DNA from: Pseudomonas brassicacearum subsp. neoaurantiaca
GTDB taxonomy: Bacteria > Pseudomonadota > Gammaproteobacteria > Pseudomonadales > Pseudomonadaceae
DNA length: 32,432 nucleotides
Direction: 5' to 3'
Assembly: GCF_013608025.1 (NCBI RefSeq)
Contig: NZ_VDLV01000021.1
Location: 1 to 32,432 of the forward strand
The notes under the pieces were generated by a model, which saw only the letters and a program-made list of their open reading frames with translations, was not told the DNA's origin and did not search any database. The translations under genes and the position numbers were made by a program. Below are positions 24,473 through 32,370 of the stretch, piece by piece. Numbering within the stretch: position 1 is the first letter of the stretch; each line of letters opens with the position of its first letter.

Positions 24473-27033
24473 CAGAGCACCTCCTCGGTGACGGGAATCA
24501 GGTGAAGTTCATGGGCATGCACTGGCCGACGCTGGCCGCGCTCGCGAACGAAATGAACGTCCGGATCGCCGCGCTTGTCGTTGACGAAGGTGCGGAAGCG
24601 CTTGAGTTTTTCCGGGTCCTTCAAGGCGTTGGCCCACTCGCATTCGTAGCGATCGACCACCAGTTGCATCTGTGCTTCAAGCTCGGCGCCCAGGCCCAGG
24701 CTGTCGTGGATGATCACGTCCTTGAGGTAGTCCAGGCCACCTTCCAGGCTTTCACGCCAGACCGAGGTGCGTTGCAGCTTGTCGGCGGTGCGGATGTAGA
24801 ACATCAGGAAGCGGTCGATGTAGCGGATCAGCGTCGCATCGTCCAGGTCGGTGGCGAACAGCTCGGCGTGGCGCGGACGCATGCCGCCGTTGCCGGCCAC
24901 GTAGAGGTTCCAACCCTTTTCGGTGGCAATCACGCCGACGTCCTTGCTCTGGGCTTCGGCGCATTCACGGGTGCAACCGGACACGGCGAACTTGAGCTTG
25001 TGCGGCGAGCGCAGGCCTTTGTAGCGGTCCTCGATGGTCAGGGCCATTTGCACGCTGTCCTGCACGCCGTAGCGGCACCAGGTGCTGCCGACGCAGGATT
25101 TAACCGTACGCGTGGATTTGCCGTAGGCATGGCCGGTTTCGAATCCGGCTTCGATCAGCTCGGCCCAGATGTCCGGCAACTGGTGCAACTGTGCGCCGAA
25201 CAGGTCGATGCGCTGGCCGCCAGTGATCTTGGTGTAGAGGTCGTATTTCTTCGCGACGACGCCGATGGCGATCAGTTTGTCGGCGGTGATTTCCCCGCCG
25301 GCAATGCGCGGCACCACCGAATAGGTGCCGTTCTTCTGCATGTTCGCCATGAAGGTGTCGTTGGTGTCCTGCAACGGCACCAGGTGCGGGTCCATGATCG
25401 GCTGGTTCCAGCAAGACGCCAGGATCGAGCCCACCGCCGGCTTGCACAAGTCGCAACCGGTGTGGCCGCGACCGTGTTTGGCCAACAGCTCTTCGAAACT
25501 GATGATGCCTTCCACCCGCACCAGCGCGTAAAGCTCCTGGCGGGTGTAGGCGAAGTGTTCACACAGGCTCTTGTCGACACTGACGCCACGGGCGATCAGT
25601 TCGTGCTCGAACACTTGCTTGACCAGTGCCGCGCAGCCGCCGCAGCCGGTGCCGGCCTTGGTGTCGCACTTGAGCTGGCCAAGATCGGTGCAGCCGCCGT
25701 CGATGGCCGAGCAGATCGAGCCCTTGGTGACGTTGTGGCACGAGCAGATGGTCGCGGCTTCAGGCAACGCCGCCGGGCCGAGTGTCGGGGCGCCTTCGGA
25801 GGATGGCAGGATCAGGCTGGCGGCGTCCTTGGGCAAGGCGATGCCGTTCTGCATGTACTGCAAGAGCGTGTCGTAGTAGCTGTTGTCGCCGACCAGTACG
25901 GCGCCAATCACGCGCTTGCCGTCAGCATCGACCACCAGGCGCCGGTAGCTGGCGCTGGTTCCGTCGATGAACTGGAAGCTGCGCGAACCCGCGGTATGGC
26001 CGTGCGCGTCGCCGATGGAACCGACATCGACGCCCAGCAGCTTGAGCTTGGTAGACATGTCCGCGCCGGTGAAGGCCTCGCCGGCTTCGCCACAGAGGCG
26101 CGCCGCGACGTTGCGGGCCATCTGGTAGCCCGGCGCGACCAGGCCAAAGATGCTGCCATTCCACGCCGCGCATTCGCCGATGGCGTAGATGTCCGGGTCG
26201 CTGCTCTGGCAATGATCATCGATCACCACGCCACCGCGCGGGCCGATTTGCAGCTCGCATTGGCGGGCCAGGGCGTCCTGGGCGCGGATACCGGCGGAAA
26301 ACACGATCAGGTCGGTTTCGAGAAAATCATCGTTGCCGAAGTTCATCCGATAACGGTATTGCTCACCCGCGCTGATGGATTGGGTGCCCTTGGACAAATG
26401 CACGCCGACGCCGAGTTTCTCGATGCGCGCCTTGAGGGCCAATCCGCCCTGCTCATCCAGTTGCACCGGCATCAGCCGTGGGGCGAATTCGACGACGTGG
26501 GCTTCCAGGTCGAGGGTCTTCAAGGCGTTGGCCGCCTCCAGGCCCAACAACCCGCCGCCGACGACCACGCCGCGACGGGCGTTGCTGGCGGCGTTACGGA
26601 TGGCGTCGAGGTCTTCGAGGGTACGGTAGACCAGGCACGAATCGCCTTCGGCGCCCTGGATCGGCGGCACGAACGGGTAGGAACCGGTGGCGAGCACCAG
26701 CTTGTCGTAGCGGATGCGTTCCCCGGCGGTGACCACTTCGTGGGCCTGACGGTCGATTTCCAGTACCGGCACGCCCAGGTGCAGCGTGACGCCGGGGGTC
26801 TGGTACAACGAGGCTTTGCCCAAGGCCAGCGATTCGGCGTCCCGTCCCGAGAAATATTCGGACAGGTGCACACGGTCGTAAGCGCGCATCGGCTCTTCGC
26901 TGAAGACGTGTACGCGGTAATGATTGAGGGCACCGCGCTCGATCAATTGTTCGACGCAGTGATGGCCGACCATGCCATTGCCGATCACGATCAGCGTTTG
27001 CAGCTTGTTCAGGGAAGCAACGTTGGAATTCAT
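24472..27033 (-). CDS. nirB: Nitrite reductase [NAD(P)H] large subunit
   Basis: An 853-residue flavoprotein. The FAD/NAD(P) domains (residues about 1-320) begin with LIVIGNGMVGHHC and include GVVVGGGLLGLEAAN and DIYAIGECA. Two BFD-type [2Fe-2S] regions follow (CSCHNVTKGSICSAI with GTGCGGC, and HTGCDLCKP). The siroheme/[4Fe-4S] domain has SCVGSTWCRYG and SGCTRECAEAQ, the four cluster cysteines. It catalyses six-electron reduction of nitrite to ammonium in the cytoplasm. The start MNSNVASLNKLQTL fits the family; the open frame upstream runs through the leader RNA and is not translated protein. Expression is predicted to need sigma-54 and ANTAR-type antitermination. Confidence 0.97.
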   Translation of the reverse strand: MNSNVASLNKLQTLIVIGNGMVGHHCVEQLIERGALNHYRVHVFSEEPMRAYDRVHLSEYFSGRDAESLALGKASLYQTPGVTLHLGVPVLEIDRQAHEVVTAGERIRYDKLVLATGSYPFVPPIQGAEGDSCLVYRTLEDLDAIRNAASNARRGVVVGGGLLGLEAANALKTLDLEAHVVEFAPRLMPVQLDEQGGLALKARIEKLGVGVHLSKGTQSISAGEQYRYRMNFGNDDFLETDLIVFSAGIRAQDALARQCELQIGPRGGVVIDDHCQSSDPDIYAIGECAAWNGSIFGLVAPGYQMARNVAARLCGEAGEAFTGADMSTKLKLLGVDVGSIGDAHGHTAGSRSFQFIDGTSASYRRLVVDADGKRVIGAVLVGDNSYYDTLLQYMQNGIALPKDAASLILPSSEGAPTLGPAALPEAATICSCHNVTKGSICSAIDGGCTDLGQLKCDTKAGTGCGGCAALVKQVFEHELIARGVSVDKSLCEHFAYTRQELYALVRVEGIISFEELLAKHGRGHTGCDLCKPAVGSILASCWNQPIMDPHLVPLQDTNDTFMANMQKNGTYSVVPRIAGGEITADKLIAIGVVAKKYDLYTKITGGQRIDLFGAQLHQLPDIWAELIEAGFETGHAYGKSTRTVKSCVGSTWCRYGVQDSVQMALTIEDRYKGLRSPHKLKFAVSGCTRECAEAQSKDVGVIATEKGWNLYVAGNGGMRPRHAELFATDLDDATLIRYIDRFLMFYIRTADKLQRTSVWRESLEGGLDYLKDVIIHDSLGLGAELEAQMQLVVDRYECEWANALKDPEKLKRFRTFVNDKRGDPDVHFVRERGQRRPVHAHELHLIPVTEEVL

Positions 27034-27073
27034 AAAAGCACCCGACAAAAGCCCATCACGGTTTTTTGAAAGC

Positions 27074-27113
27074 AAAAAAAGACGCCTGAAACCTTGCGGT
27101 TCCAGGCGTCTTT
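27074..27113 (-). terminator. Intrinsic terminator/attenuator in the nirB leader
   Basis: On the minus strand the arms AAAGACGCCTG and CAGGCGTCTTT enclose an inner GAACC-GCAA-GGTTT hairpin and are followed by a run of T (TTTTTTT). It lies about 40 bases before the nirB start and inside its transcript, so it must be bypassed for nirBD expression. Its 5' arm is shared with the P2 hexaloop hairpin. Confidence 0.85.
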
Positions 27114-27118
27114 GCCTG
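27103..27118 (-). promoter_or_regulatory. ANTAR hexaloop hairpin P2 (antiterminator)
   Basis: As RNA: CAGGC-AAAGAC-GCCUG, a five-base-pair stem with a six-base loop that has A at position 1 and G at position 4, the signature bound by ANTAR proteins. Positions 27103-27113 also form the 5' arm of the terminator, so the two structures exclude each other. Confidence 0.7.
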
Positions 27119-27182
27119 TTCTGTGCGGTATCGACCCGGCGACTGCGCCCTGATCTACCGTTATCCCCCGGCCTGCTGGCAC

Positions 27183-27200
27183 TCGATCTTCGTTGACCGA
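27183..27200 (-). promoter_or_regulatory. ANTAR hexaloop hairpin P1
   Basis: As RNA: UCGGUC-AACGAA-GAUCGA, a six-base-pair stem (one G-U pair) with a hexaloop having A at position 1 and G at position 4. It lies upstream of P2 by about 64 bases of linker that can itself fold (CGGTA/TACCG arms). Dual hexaloops are the recognised target of NasR/NasT-type antiterminators. Confidence 0.65.
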
Positions 27201-27247
27201 CGGGGCTGCCCACTCGATTGTGTTCACGGTGGGCCTGGACAACGTCT

Positions 27248-27263
27248 TGCAGCGAGCGTGCCA
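27248..27263 (-). promoter_or_regulatory. Sigma-54 promoter of nirBD
   Basis: On the minus strand TGGCACGCTCGCTGCA matches the -24/-12 consensus TGGCACG-N4-TTGCA except for one base, with correct GG-to-GC spacing. The predicted transcript would start near 27237, giving a leader of about 200 bases that contains both hexaloops and the terminator. Confidence 0.82.
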
Positions 27264-27310
27264 AACCTTGCTTGACCTGCCGCGACAACCTCATGGGCAT
27301 CCCCACAATC

Positions 27311-27336
27311 CCCTGTGGGAGCGGGCTTGCCCGCGA
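27311..27336. repeat. Single REP, GTGGGAGCGGGC variant
   Basis: CCCTGTGGGAGCGGGCTTGC followed by CCGCGA is a REP variant in which the inner arms are GCGGGC/GCCCGC. It lies between the sigma-54 promoter and the candidate enhancer dyad, within a 559-base divergent region. Confidence 0.8.
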
Positions 27337-27388
27337 AGAGGCCCGCCCTGCCACCTCAAGCTGACCGGCGCCAGCTACCGTTTCGCTA

Positions 27389-27415
27389 GCACCACCCTCT
27401 GCCTTGCGATGGTGC
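27389..27415. promoter_or_regulatory. Candidate enhancer dyad (NtrC-like half-sites) upstream of nirB
   Basis: GCACCA and TGGTGC form an inverted repeat separated by 15 bases, 126 bases upstream of the sigma-54 promoter. The half-sites match NtrC sites, but the spacing is about one helical turn wider than the usual site, so the assignment is tentative. Confidence 0.35.
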
Positions 27416-27592
27416 GGCAACCCACCTGCGGCTTCATAAAAGTGCACCCCTTCAAACCCGCCGGCAAAAATCCTGAACCATCGCCAACCCCGATTTTCAC
27501 AATAAGTGAGGAGCCCGTCCGGTGGCCGCACAAGCAACTCGCGACGCCTGACAGTGGCTTGTTGTCCACCCCGAAACGAAGGAGATTCAACG

Positions 27593-28006
27593 ATGAAAAT
27601 CAATGAAATCATGAGTCGGGAAGTCCGCACGATCTCGCCTGATACCCCACTGCGCGAAGTCGCGCAGATCATGCGCCAAGCCGATATCGGCGCGCTGGTG
27701 ATCAATCAGAACGACCGCATGGCCGGCATGGTGACCGACCGCGACCTGGTGGTCCGGGCCATGGCCGAAGGCATGAACATGGGCACCCCGGTCAGCCGGA
27801 TCATGAGCGATGAGGTGCGCTATTGCTTCGATGATGAAGAAATCGACCACGTCGCCAAGAACATGGCCCAGATCGAAAAACGCCGCCTGCCGGTGGTGAA
27901 CCGTGACAAACGCCTGGTGGGCATGGTCTCACTGGCTAACGTCGCCAGTTGCAACGCCGACAAGGTCAGCGCCAACCTGCTGCGCGGCGTCGCGCAACCT
28001 CACTGA
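27593..28006 (+). CDS. CBS-domain pair protein
   Basis: A 137-residue protein of two CBS motifs: the first near residues 8-60 (VRTISPDTPLREVAQIMRQAD, ending TDRDLVVRA) and the second near 72-125 (MSDEVRYCFDDEEIDHVAKNM, ending VGMVSLANVAS). These form one Bateman module that likely binds an adenine nucleotide or NAD-type ligand. AAGGAG eight bases before the ATG fixes the start. It is divergent from nirB with a 559-base control region between them and followed 29 bases later by the SDR gene, possibly cotranscribed. The partner protein is unknown. Confidence 0.92.
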   Translation: MKINEIMSREVRTISPDTPLREVAQIMRQADIGALVINQNDRMAGMVTDRDLVVRAMAEGMNMGTPVSRIMSDEVRYCFDDEEIDHVAKNMAQIEKRRLPVVNRDKRLVGMVSLANVASCNADKVSANLLRGVAQPH

Positions 28007-28035
28007 CCCTTGGTAGGAACTGCGGAGCAAGCACA

Positions 28036-29019
28036 ATGGATGAGCGAAACCCACGTGTCGTGGTGATCTGTGGTTCCACCGCCGGCGTCGGACGCGCGAC
28101 CGCGCACCGATTTGCCGCCGCCGGCTATCGCGTCGGCTTGCTGGCCCGGGGCGAACAAGCCTTGGCGGCCACGGAAGAAGAACTCAAGCAACTGGGCGCA
28201 ACATGCCTTGCGATCAGCGTAGATGTGGCCGACGCCGAAGCGGTGTTCGCAGCGGCACAGCGAATGGAGCGGGAACTGGGGCCGGTCGGCGTGTGGGTCA
28301 ACTGCGCCATGGTCACGGTGTTTTCGCCGATCCGCCAATTGAGCGCCGAGGAGGTCCGTCGGGTAACCGAGGTGACTTACCTGGGTACTGTTCACGGCAC
28401 GCTGGCGGCGCTGGACCTCATGGGCCGGCGCAATCGCGGGGTGATCATCCAGGTGGGGTCGGCGCTAGCCTACCGCGCGATTCCGCTGCAGGCGGCGTAT
28501 TGCGGGGCCAAGTTCGCGGTGCGAGGTTTCACCGATTCCTTGCGCTGCGAACTGCTTCACGAGCACAGCGACATCAAGGTCTGCATGGTGCAACTGCCCG
28601 CGATCAATACGCCTCAGTTCGATTGGGCGCGCAACAAGTTGGGCAAGCGTGTGCAGCCCGTGCCGCCGATTCATGACCCGGACGTGGCCGCCCGGGCGAT
28701 ATTCAGCGTGGTCAAGCGCACGCCCAGGGAGTTGTGGCTGGGTGCGGCCTCGCTCAAGGCCATCGTCGGCACTTGCCTGATGCCGGGGCTGCTCGATCGC
28801 TTGATGGCCCGTAGCGCCTATTCGGGCCAGCTGACCAACGAGGATGACGACCCTCAGCGCCCGGATAACCTGTTCGAATCGCAGGAGCCCTTGCATCGTA
28901 CCCGTGGGCGGTTCAGCGGCCGCGCACGGGACTCTGCGCTGGCCCTGAGTTCGACGCAAGTGTCGGCCCTGCTGTTCGCCATCGGCGGGTTGCTGGCGGT
29001 CGTGCTGCTATTGTTTTGA
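28036..29019 (+). CDS. SDR-family oxidoreductase with C-terminal membrane anchor
   Basis: A 327-residue short-chain dehydrogenase. The cofactor loop is GSTAGVGRA (residues 13-21), a variant of TGxxxGxG. Catalytic residues are S142, Y155 and K159 (AYCGAKF). N89 lies in the WVNCAM segment, which replaces the usual NNAG. A hydrophobic tail at about 306-326 (ALLFAIGGLLAVVLLLF) predicts a C-terminal inner-membrane anchor, known for one subgroup of larger bacterial SDRs. The substrate is unknown. GGAG eight bases before the ATG supports the start. Its stop overlaps the convergent glycosidase gene by 12 bases. Confidence 0.9.
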   Translation: MDERNPRVVVICGSTAGVGRATAHRFAAAGYRVGLLARGEQALAATEEELKQLGATCLAISVDVADAEAVFAAAQRMERELGPVGVWVNCAMVTVFSPIRQLSAEEVRRVTEVTYLGTVHGTLAALDLMGRRNRGVIIQVGSALAYRAIPLQAAYCGAKFAVRGFTDSLRCELLHEHSDIKVCMVQLPAINTPQFDWARNKLGKRVQPVPPIHDPDVAARAIFSVVKRTPRELWLGAASLKAIVGTCLMPGLLDRLMARSAYSGQLTNEDDDPQRPDNLFESQEPLHRTRGRFSGRARDSALALSSTQVSALLFAIGGLLAVVLLLF

Positions 29020-30615
29020 GTCGACACGGCGGAACCACCGATAACCGTACCCGTGCAACGTCAGGCCCGATTGCGTCGTGGCCGGGTACGGACTGTCGGA
29101 TAACATTTCTTCGAAACCCTCCAGGTCCATTTCCCGCAACCGCACGGAGACCGTTTCGTTGCCGAGGTTCGCCAGCATAACCGAGGTGGCCTCGCAGGTA
29201 TGGGCAATGGCGAACACCGCGGGATGATCGACCGTCAGCAGTTGCGCCTTGCCGTCACCGACTTCGTTCAAGTCCGCGCGGGTCAGCAACAAATGACGTG
29301 CCCGGTTCAATAGCGACTCGGCGTCCTTCAGTTGGTCTGCAACGTTCAAATGCGCATAGGCAAATGGCCCTTCATCGATCACCGGGGCGGCCAACCGTTG
29401 GGCCGAGGAAAATCCGGCGTTGACCTGGTCATTCCATTGCATGGGCGTGCGCACCGACAGGCGCTCGGGGCGGGACAGGTCGTCGCCCATGCCGATTTCC
29501 TCCCCATACCGCACGATCGGCGTACCGGGCAGCGACAGCAACAGTGCCTGGGCCAACGCCTGGCGCCGCACATCGCCGTCGAGCATCGGCGCCAGGCGTC
29601 GGCGGATACCTCGGCCATACAAGCGCATGTCCGGCTCCGGGGCGAAGGCCTGCATCACTTCTTCGCGCTCTTGCTCGCTCAGGCGTTCCAGGTCGAGCTC
29701 ATCGTGGTTGCGCAGCCACACCGCGTAGTTCGCGCCGTCGGGCGGTGCCGGTCGGCGGGTGATGGCCCGTTGCAGGGGTTCGGCTTCGCCGCGGGCCAAG
29801 GCCAGGAACAGGTGATTGTTCACCCAGAAATCCAGCACCAGGCCCAAGCGCTCCCCGGTGCCGAAGTAATGGCTGTAGCGCTCCGGATCGACATCCACCT
29901 CGCCCAACAGGACACCTTCGGGATTGATGCGGATCATGCATTTATAGAATCGATCCAGCACCCAGACGCCCTGCTCCTCATCGCCGCCGCCGGCCTGTTC
30001 CACCAAGTGCGAAGCGGCATCGAGACGAAAGCCGGCGATACCGAGTTCGAGCCAGTGGACCATCACCCGCTCGATCTCCTCGACGACCCGCGGGTTCGCC
30101 AGGTTCAGGTCCGGTTCATGGCGATAGAACAGATGCCGATAGTACTGCCCGGCCTGCTCATCCCACTGCCAAATGCTGTCTTCTACCGAAGGAAAGATCG
30201 GCTGGTTGCCGTCGTCCACCGGCGTGTCGGACCACAGGTAGTAATCCCGGTAGACACTGTCCTTGTCCCGCCGCGCCCGAAGGAACCACGGGTGCTGGTC
30301 GCTGGTGTGTTGCACCACCAGTTCGAGAATGACGCGCATGCCGCGCTCACCAGCCTGGACGATCAATTGGCGCAGGTCTTCTTCGCTGCCAAAACGCGGA
30401 TCCAAGGTCATGAAATCGCTGACGTCGTAACCGGCGTCCTTGAAGGGTGATCGATACAACGGCATCAGCCAGAGCGCACCGACGCCCAACCCTTGTAAGT
30501 AGTCGAGTTGCTGGATGACGCCCTTCAAGTCGCCACGACCGTCGCCGTTGCTGTCCAAGAACAAGGAAGGGTCGATCTGGTAGATCAAGGTGTTTCGGTG
30601 CCAGTTGGCTTTCAT
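29008..30615 (-). CDS. GH13 alpha-amylase-family enzyme, trehalose-synthase-like
   Basis: A 535-residue GH13 enzyme with a (beta/alpha)8 barrel. The nucleophile is D199 (GFRLDAASH), the acid/base is E239 (LLGEVDVD) and the transition-state Asp is D305 (LRNHDELD). The opening NTLIYQIDPSLFLDSNGDGRGDL and SDQHPWF resemble trehalose synthases (maltose transglucosylases). Region I is odd: instead of D-x-V-x-N-H it reads ELVVQH (E98, Q102), although the three catalytic acids remain. It has no signal peptide and follows the next glycosidase gene by 10 bases. Likely substrates are maltose-type sugars; trehalose synthase activity is not certain. Confidence 0.88.
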   Translation of the reverse strand: MKANWHRNTLIYQIDPSLFLDSNGDGRGDLKGVIQQLDYLQGLGVGALWLMPLYRSPFKDAGYDVSDFMTLDPRFGSEEDLRQLIVQAGERGMRVILELVVQHTSDQHPWFLRARRDKDSVYRDYYLWSDTPVDDGNQPIFPSVEDSIWQWDEQAGQYYRHLFYRHEPDLNLANPRVVEEIERVMVHWLELGIAGFRLDAASHLVEQAGGGDEEQGVWVLDRFYKCMIRINPEGVLLGEVDVDPERYSHYFGTGERLGLVLDFWVNNHLFLALARGEAEPLQRAITRRPAPPDGANYAVWLRNHDELDLERLSEQEREEVMQAFAPEPDMRLYGRGIRRRLAPMLDGDVRRQALAQALLLSLPGTPIVRYGEEIGMGDDLSRPERLSVRTPMQWNDQVNAGFSSAQRLAAPVIDEGPFAYAHLNVADQLKDAESLLNRARHLLLTRADLNEVGDGKAQLLTVDHPAVFAIAHTCEATSVMLANLGNETVSVRLREMDLEGFEEMLSDSPYPATTQSGLTLHGYGYRWFRRVDSKQ

Positions 30616-30625
30616 CAGTCATTCC

Positions 30626-32152
30626 TCATCGACACAGGATCACGGCTTGCTCTGCGGCCAGTCGGCCGCTGAATGGCCGGCCTTCATCGGCCCCGTCGCT
30701 GGCAATCTCCACGCGCCAGGGATCGGCCAGGGGAAACGTGTGCTCGCGGTCGGCAAAGTTGACGCAGACCAGGCGCTCATCGCCGTCGCAATGACGTCGA
30801 TACGCCAACACCTGCGGGTGCGATGGCAGCTCTTCCCAGCCGCCCAGGCGCAGCGCCGGGCTGTTGCGCCGGCAGGCCAGCAAACGTCGATACAGCGCCA
30901 ACACAGAATCGTCGGCACGCTCCTGCGCTTGCACCGACAGCAAACCCGCATCGGGTGCGAAAGGCAGCCATGGCTCCTTTCCCGACCAGCCGTGAGGCGC
31001 TTGCTCGGTCCACGGCAACGGCGCGCGGCTGCCATCGCGTCCGCCGGGATCGACGCGGGTCTGGGCGGTCACTTGCGTGTCCTCCAGCCCCAACTCCTCT
31101 CCCTGGTAGATGAACGGCGTACCGCGCAGCGTCAGTAACAGCACCGCCGCGGCCCGGGCCCGACGCAATGAGCCGCCGTAGCGACTGCGATGGCGGCTGT
31201 TGTCATGATTGGACAGCACCCAAGTGGGCCAGGCCTGCAAGGGGCCGAGGTCGTTTTCCACTTCACGGATGCACATGCGAAACACCACCGGGTCCCAGGG
31301 AGCGTCCAGCGGCGGGAAGTTGAACGACATGTGCAACTCGTCACTGGCGCCGTAGTAGGCGGCCACCTGCGCCGTGGAGCGGATGTTCACCTCGCCGATC
31401 AGCACCCGCTCGCCGGGGTAGCTGTCCACCAGGCGCCGCAGCCCGCGCAGCACTTCATGGCTGTAGGGCTGGTCATTGATCTTGACCATGGTTTCGCCGG
31501 CCATGCAGCGCGGGTCGTCGGCGAAGCTCTGGTCCTTGCCGACGCAGTGCACCACGTCGACGCGAAATCCATCGACGCCGCGCTCGAGCCAGAAGTGCAA
31601 CACCTGGTGCATGGCGGCGACAACCTCGGGGTTGTGCCAGTTGAGATCCGGTTGTTGCGGCAGGAAGAAATGCAGGTAGTACTGCTGACTTGTCTCGTCC
31701 CAGGTCCAGGCGCTGCCGCCGTCGATCGAGGCTCGCCAGTTGTTGGGCTGGTCCCGCCAGATGTACCAGTCGCGCTTGGGGTTGTCGCGGCTGGAACGCG
31801 ATTCGATGAACCAGGGGTGTTGGTCGGAGGTGTGGTTGGGCACGAAGTCGAGCAGCACCTTCAAGCCGCGCTCATGGGCCTTGGCAATCAACGCATCCAG
31901 GTCCGAGAGATTGCCGAACAGCGGATCGACATCGGTGTAGTCGCAGATGTCATAGCCCGCGTCACACATCGGCGAGCGGTACACCGGTGACAGCCACAAC
32001 GCGTCAACGCCCAAACGTTGCAGGTGGTCCAGACGTGCCGTCAAACCGGGAAGATCACCAATGCCATCGCCGTTGGCATCGGCAAAAGAGCGAGGGTAAA
32101 CCTGGTAGATCACAGCGTTCTTCCACCAGGGCGAATGGAAGGAGTTGGGCAT
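30626..32152 (-). CDS. GH13 alpha-glucosidase / oligo-1,6-glucosidase-like
   Basis: A 508-residue cytoplasmic GH13 enzyme. It starts WWKNAVIYQVYPRSFADANGDG and has region I DFVPNH, nucleophile D199 (GFRVDVVH), acid/base E254 (LIGEVNI) and D317 (LSNHDNSRH). This set fits alpha-1,4- or oligo-1,6-glucosidases of the GH13_17/23/31 type. The start at 32152 is supported by an AGAGGAGG element and by the conserved opening; the open frame continues upstream into a REP and is not coding. The second GH13 gene follows 10 bases downstream, so both are an operon for glucan/maltose or compatible-solute metabolism. No regulator is adjacent. Confidence 0.9.
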   Translation of the reverse strand: MPNSFHSPWWKNAVIYQVYPRSFADANGDGIGDLPGLTARLDHLQRLGVDALWLSPVYRSPMCDAGYDICDYTDVDPLFGNLSDLDALIAKAHERGLKVLLDFVPNHTSDQHPWFIESRSSRDNPKRDWYIWRDQPNNWRASIDGGSAWTWDETSQQYYLHFFLPQQPDLNWHNPEVVAAMHQVLHFWLERGVDGFRVDVVHCVGKDQSFADDPRCMAGETMVKINDQPYSHEVLRGLRRLVDSYPGERVLIGEVNIRSTAQVAAYYGASDELHMSFNFPPLDAPWDPVVFRMCIREVENDLGPLQAWPTWVLSNHDNSRHRSRYGGSLRRARAAAVLLLTLRGTPFIYQGEELGLEDTQVTAQTRVDPGGRDGSRAPLPWTEQAPHGWSGKEPWLPFAPDAGLLSVQAQERADDSVLALYRRLLACRRNSPALRLGGWEELPSHPQVLAYRRHCDGDERLVCVNFADREHTFPLADPWRVEIASDGADEGRPFSGRLAAEQAVILCR

Positions 32153-32310
32153 GTCGCCTCCTCTGATCGCAGTGTTTGGTGGGCAAGACCGCGGCCCCGC
32201 CTGATGCCCCTGTCGACAAGGGACATCAGTTAAGAACCGGAAAAGGCGCCTGGGGTTCGTTTTTTCTTGATGGAGAATCTGTGGGTGAGATGTTGAATGT
32301 GCTGCCGCCA
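32153..32310. promoter_or_regulatory. Upstream region of the GH13 operon
   Basis: This 158-base non-coding stretch precedes the glucosidase start. I see no strong promoter by eye. It has one inverted repeat around GTCGAC (near 32210) but nothing decisive. It ends at the first REP. Confidence 0.3.
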
Positions 32311-32336
32311 TCGCGAGCAAGCTCGCTCCCACAGGG
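32311..32336. repeat. REP, GTGGGAGCGAGC family (inverted orientation)
   Basis: TCGCGAGCAAGCTCGCTCCC followed by ACAGGG is a complete REP half of the same family as 3153-3248. It faces a second REP that starts 19 bases later. Confidence 0.85.
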
Positions 32337-32354
32337 TTCGTGTCGTTTGCGAGA

Positions 32355-32370
32355 CCTGTGGGAGCGAGCT
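32355..32370. repeat. Truncated REP cut by an insertion end
   Basis: CCTGTGGGAGCGAGCT is the left half of a REP whose expected continuation (TGCTCGCGA) is replaced at 32371 by unrelated AT-rich sequence. Confidence 0.75.

Noticed and set aside
24460..27069. Long open frame of 869 codons on the plus strand
   Set aside because: It is the shadow of nirB, which has clear cofactor motifs on the other strand.
27034..27705. N-terminal extension of nirB in the same open frame
   Set aside because: It crosses the terminator, hexaloops and sigma-54 promoter and has no resemblance to NirB, so it is leader DNA.
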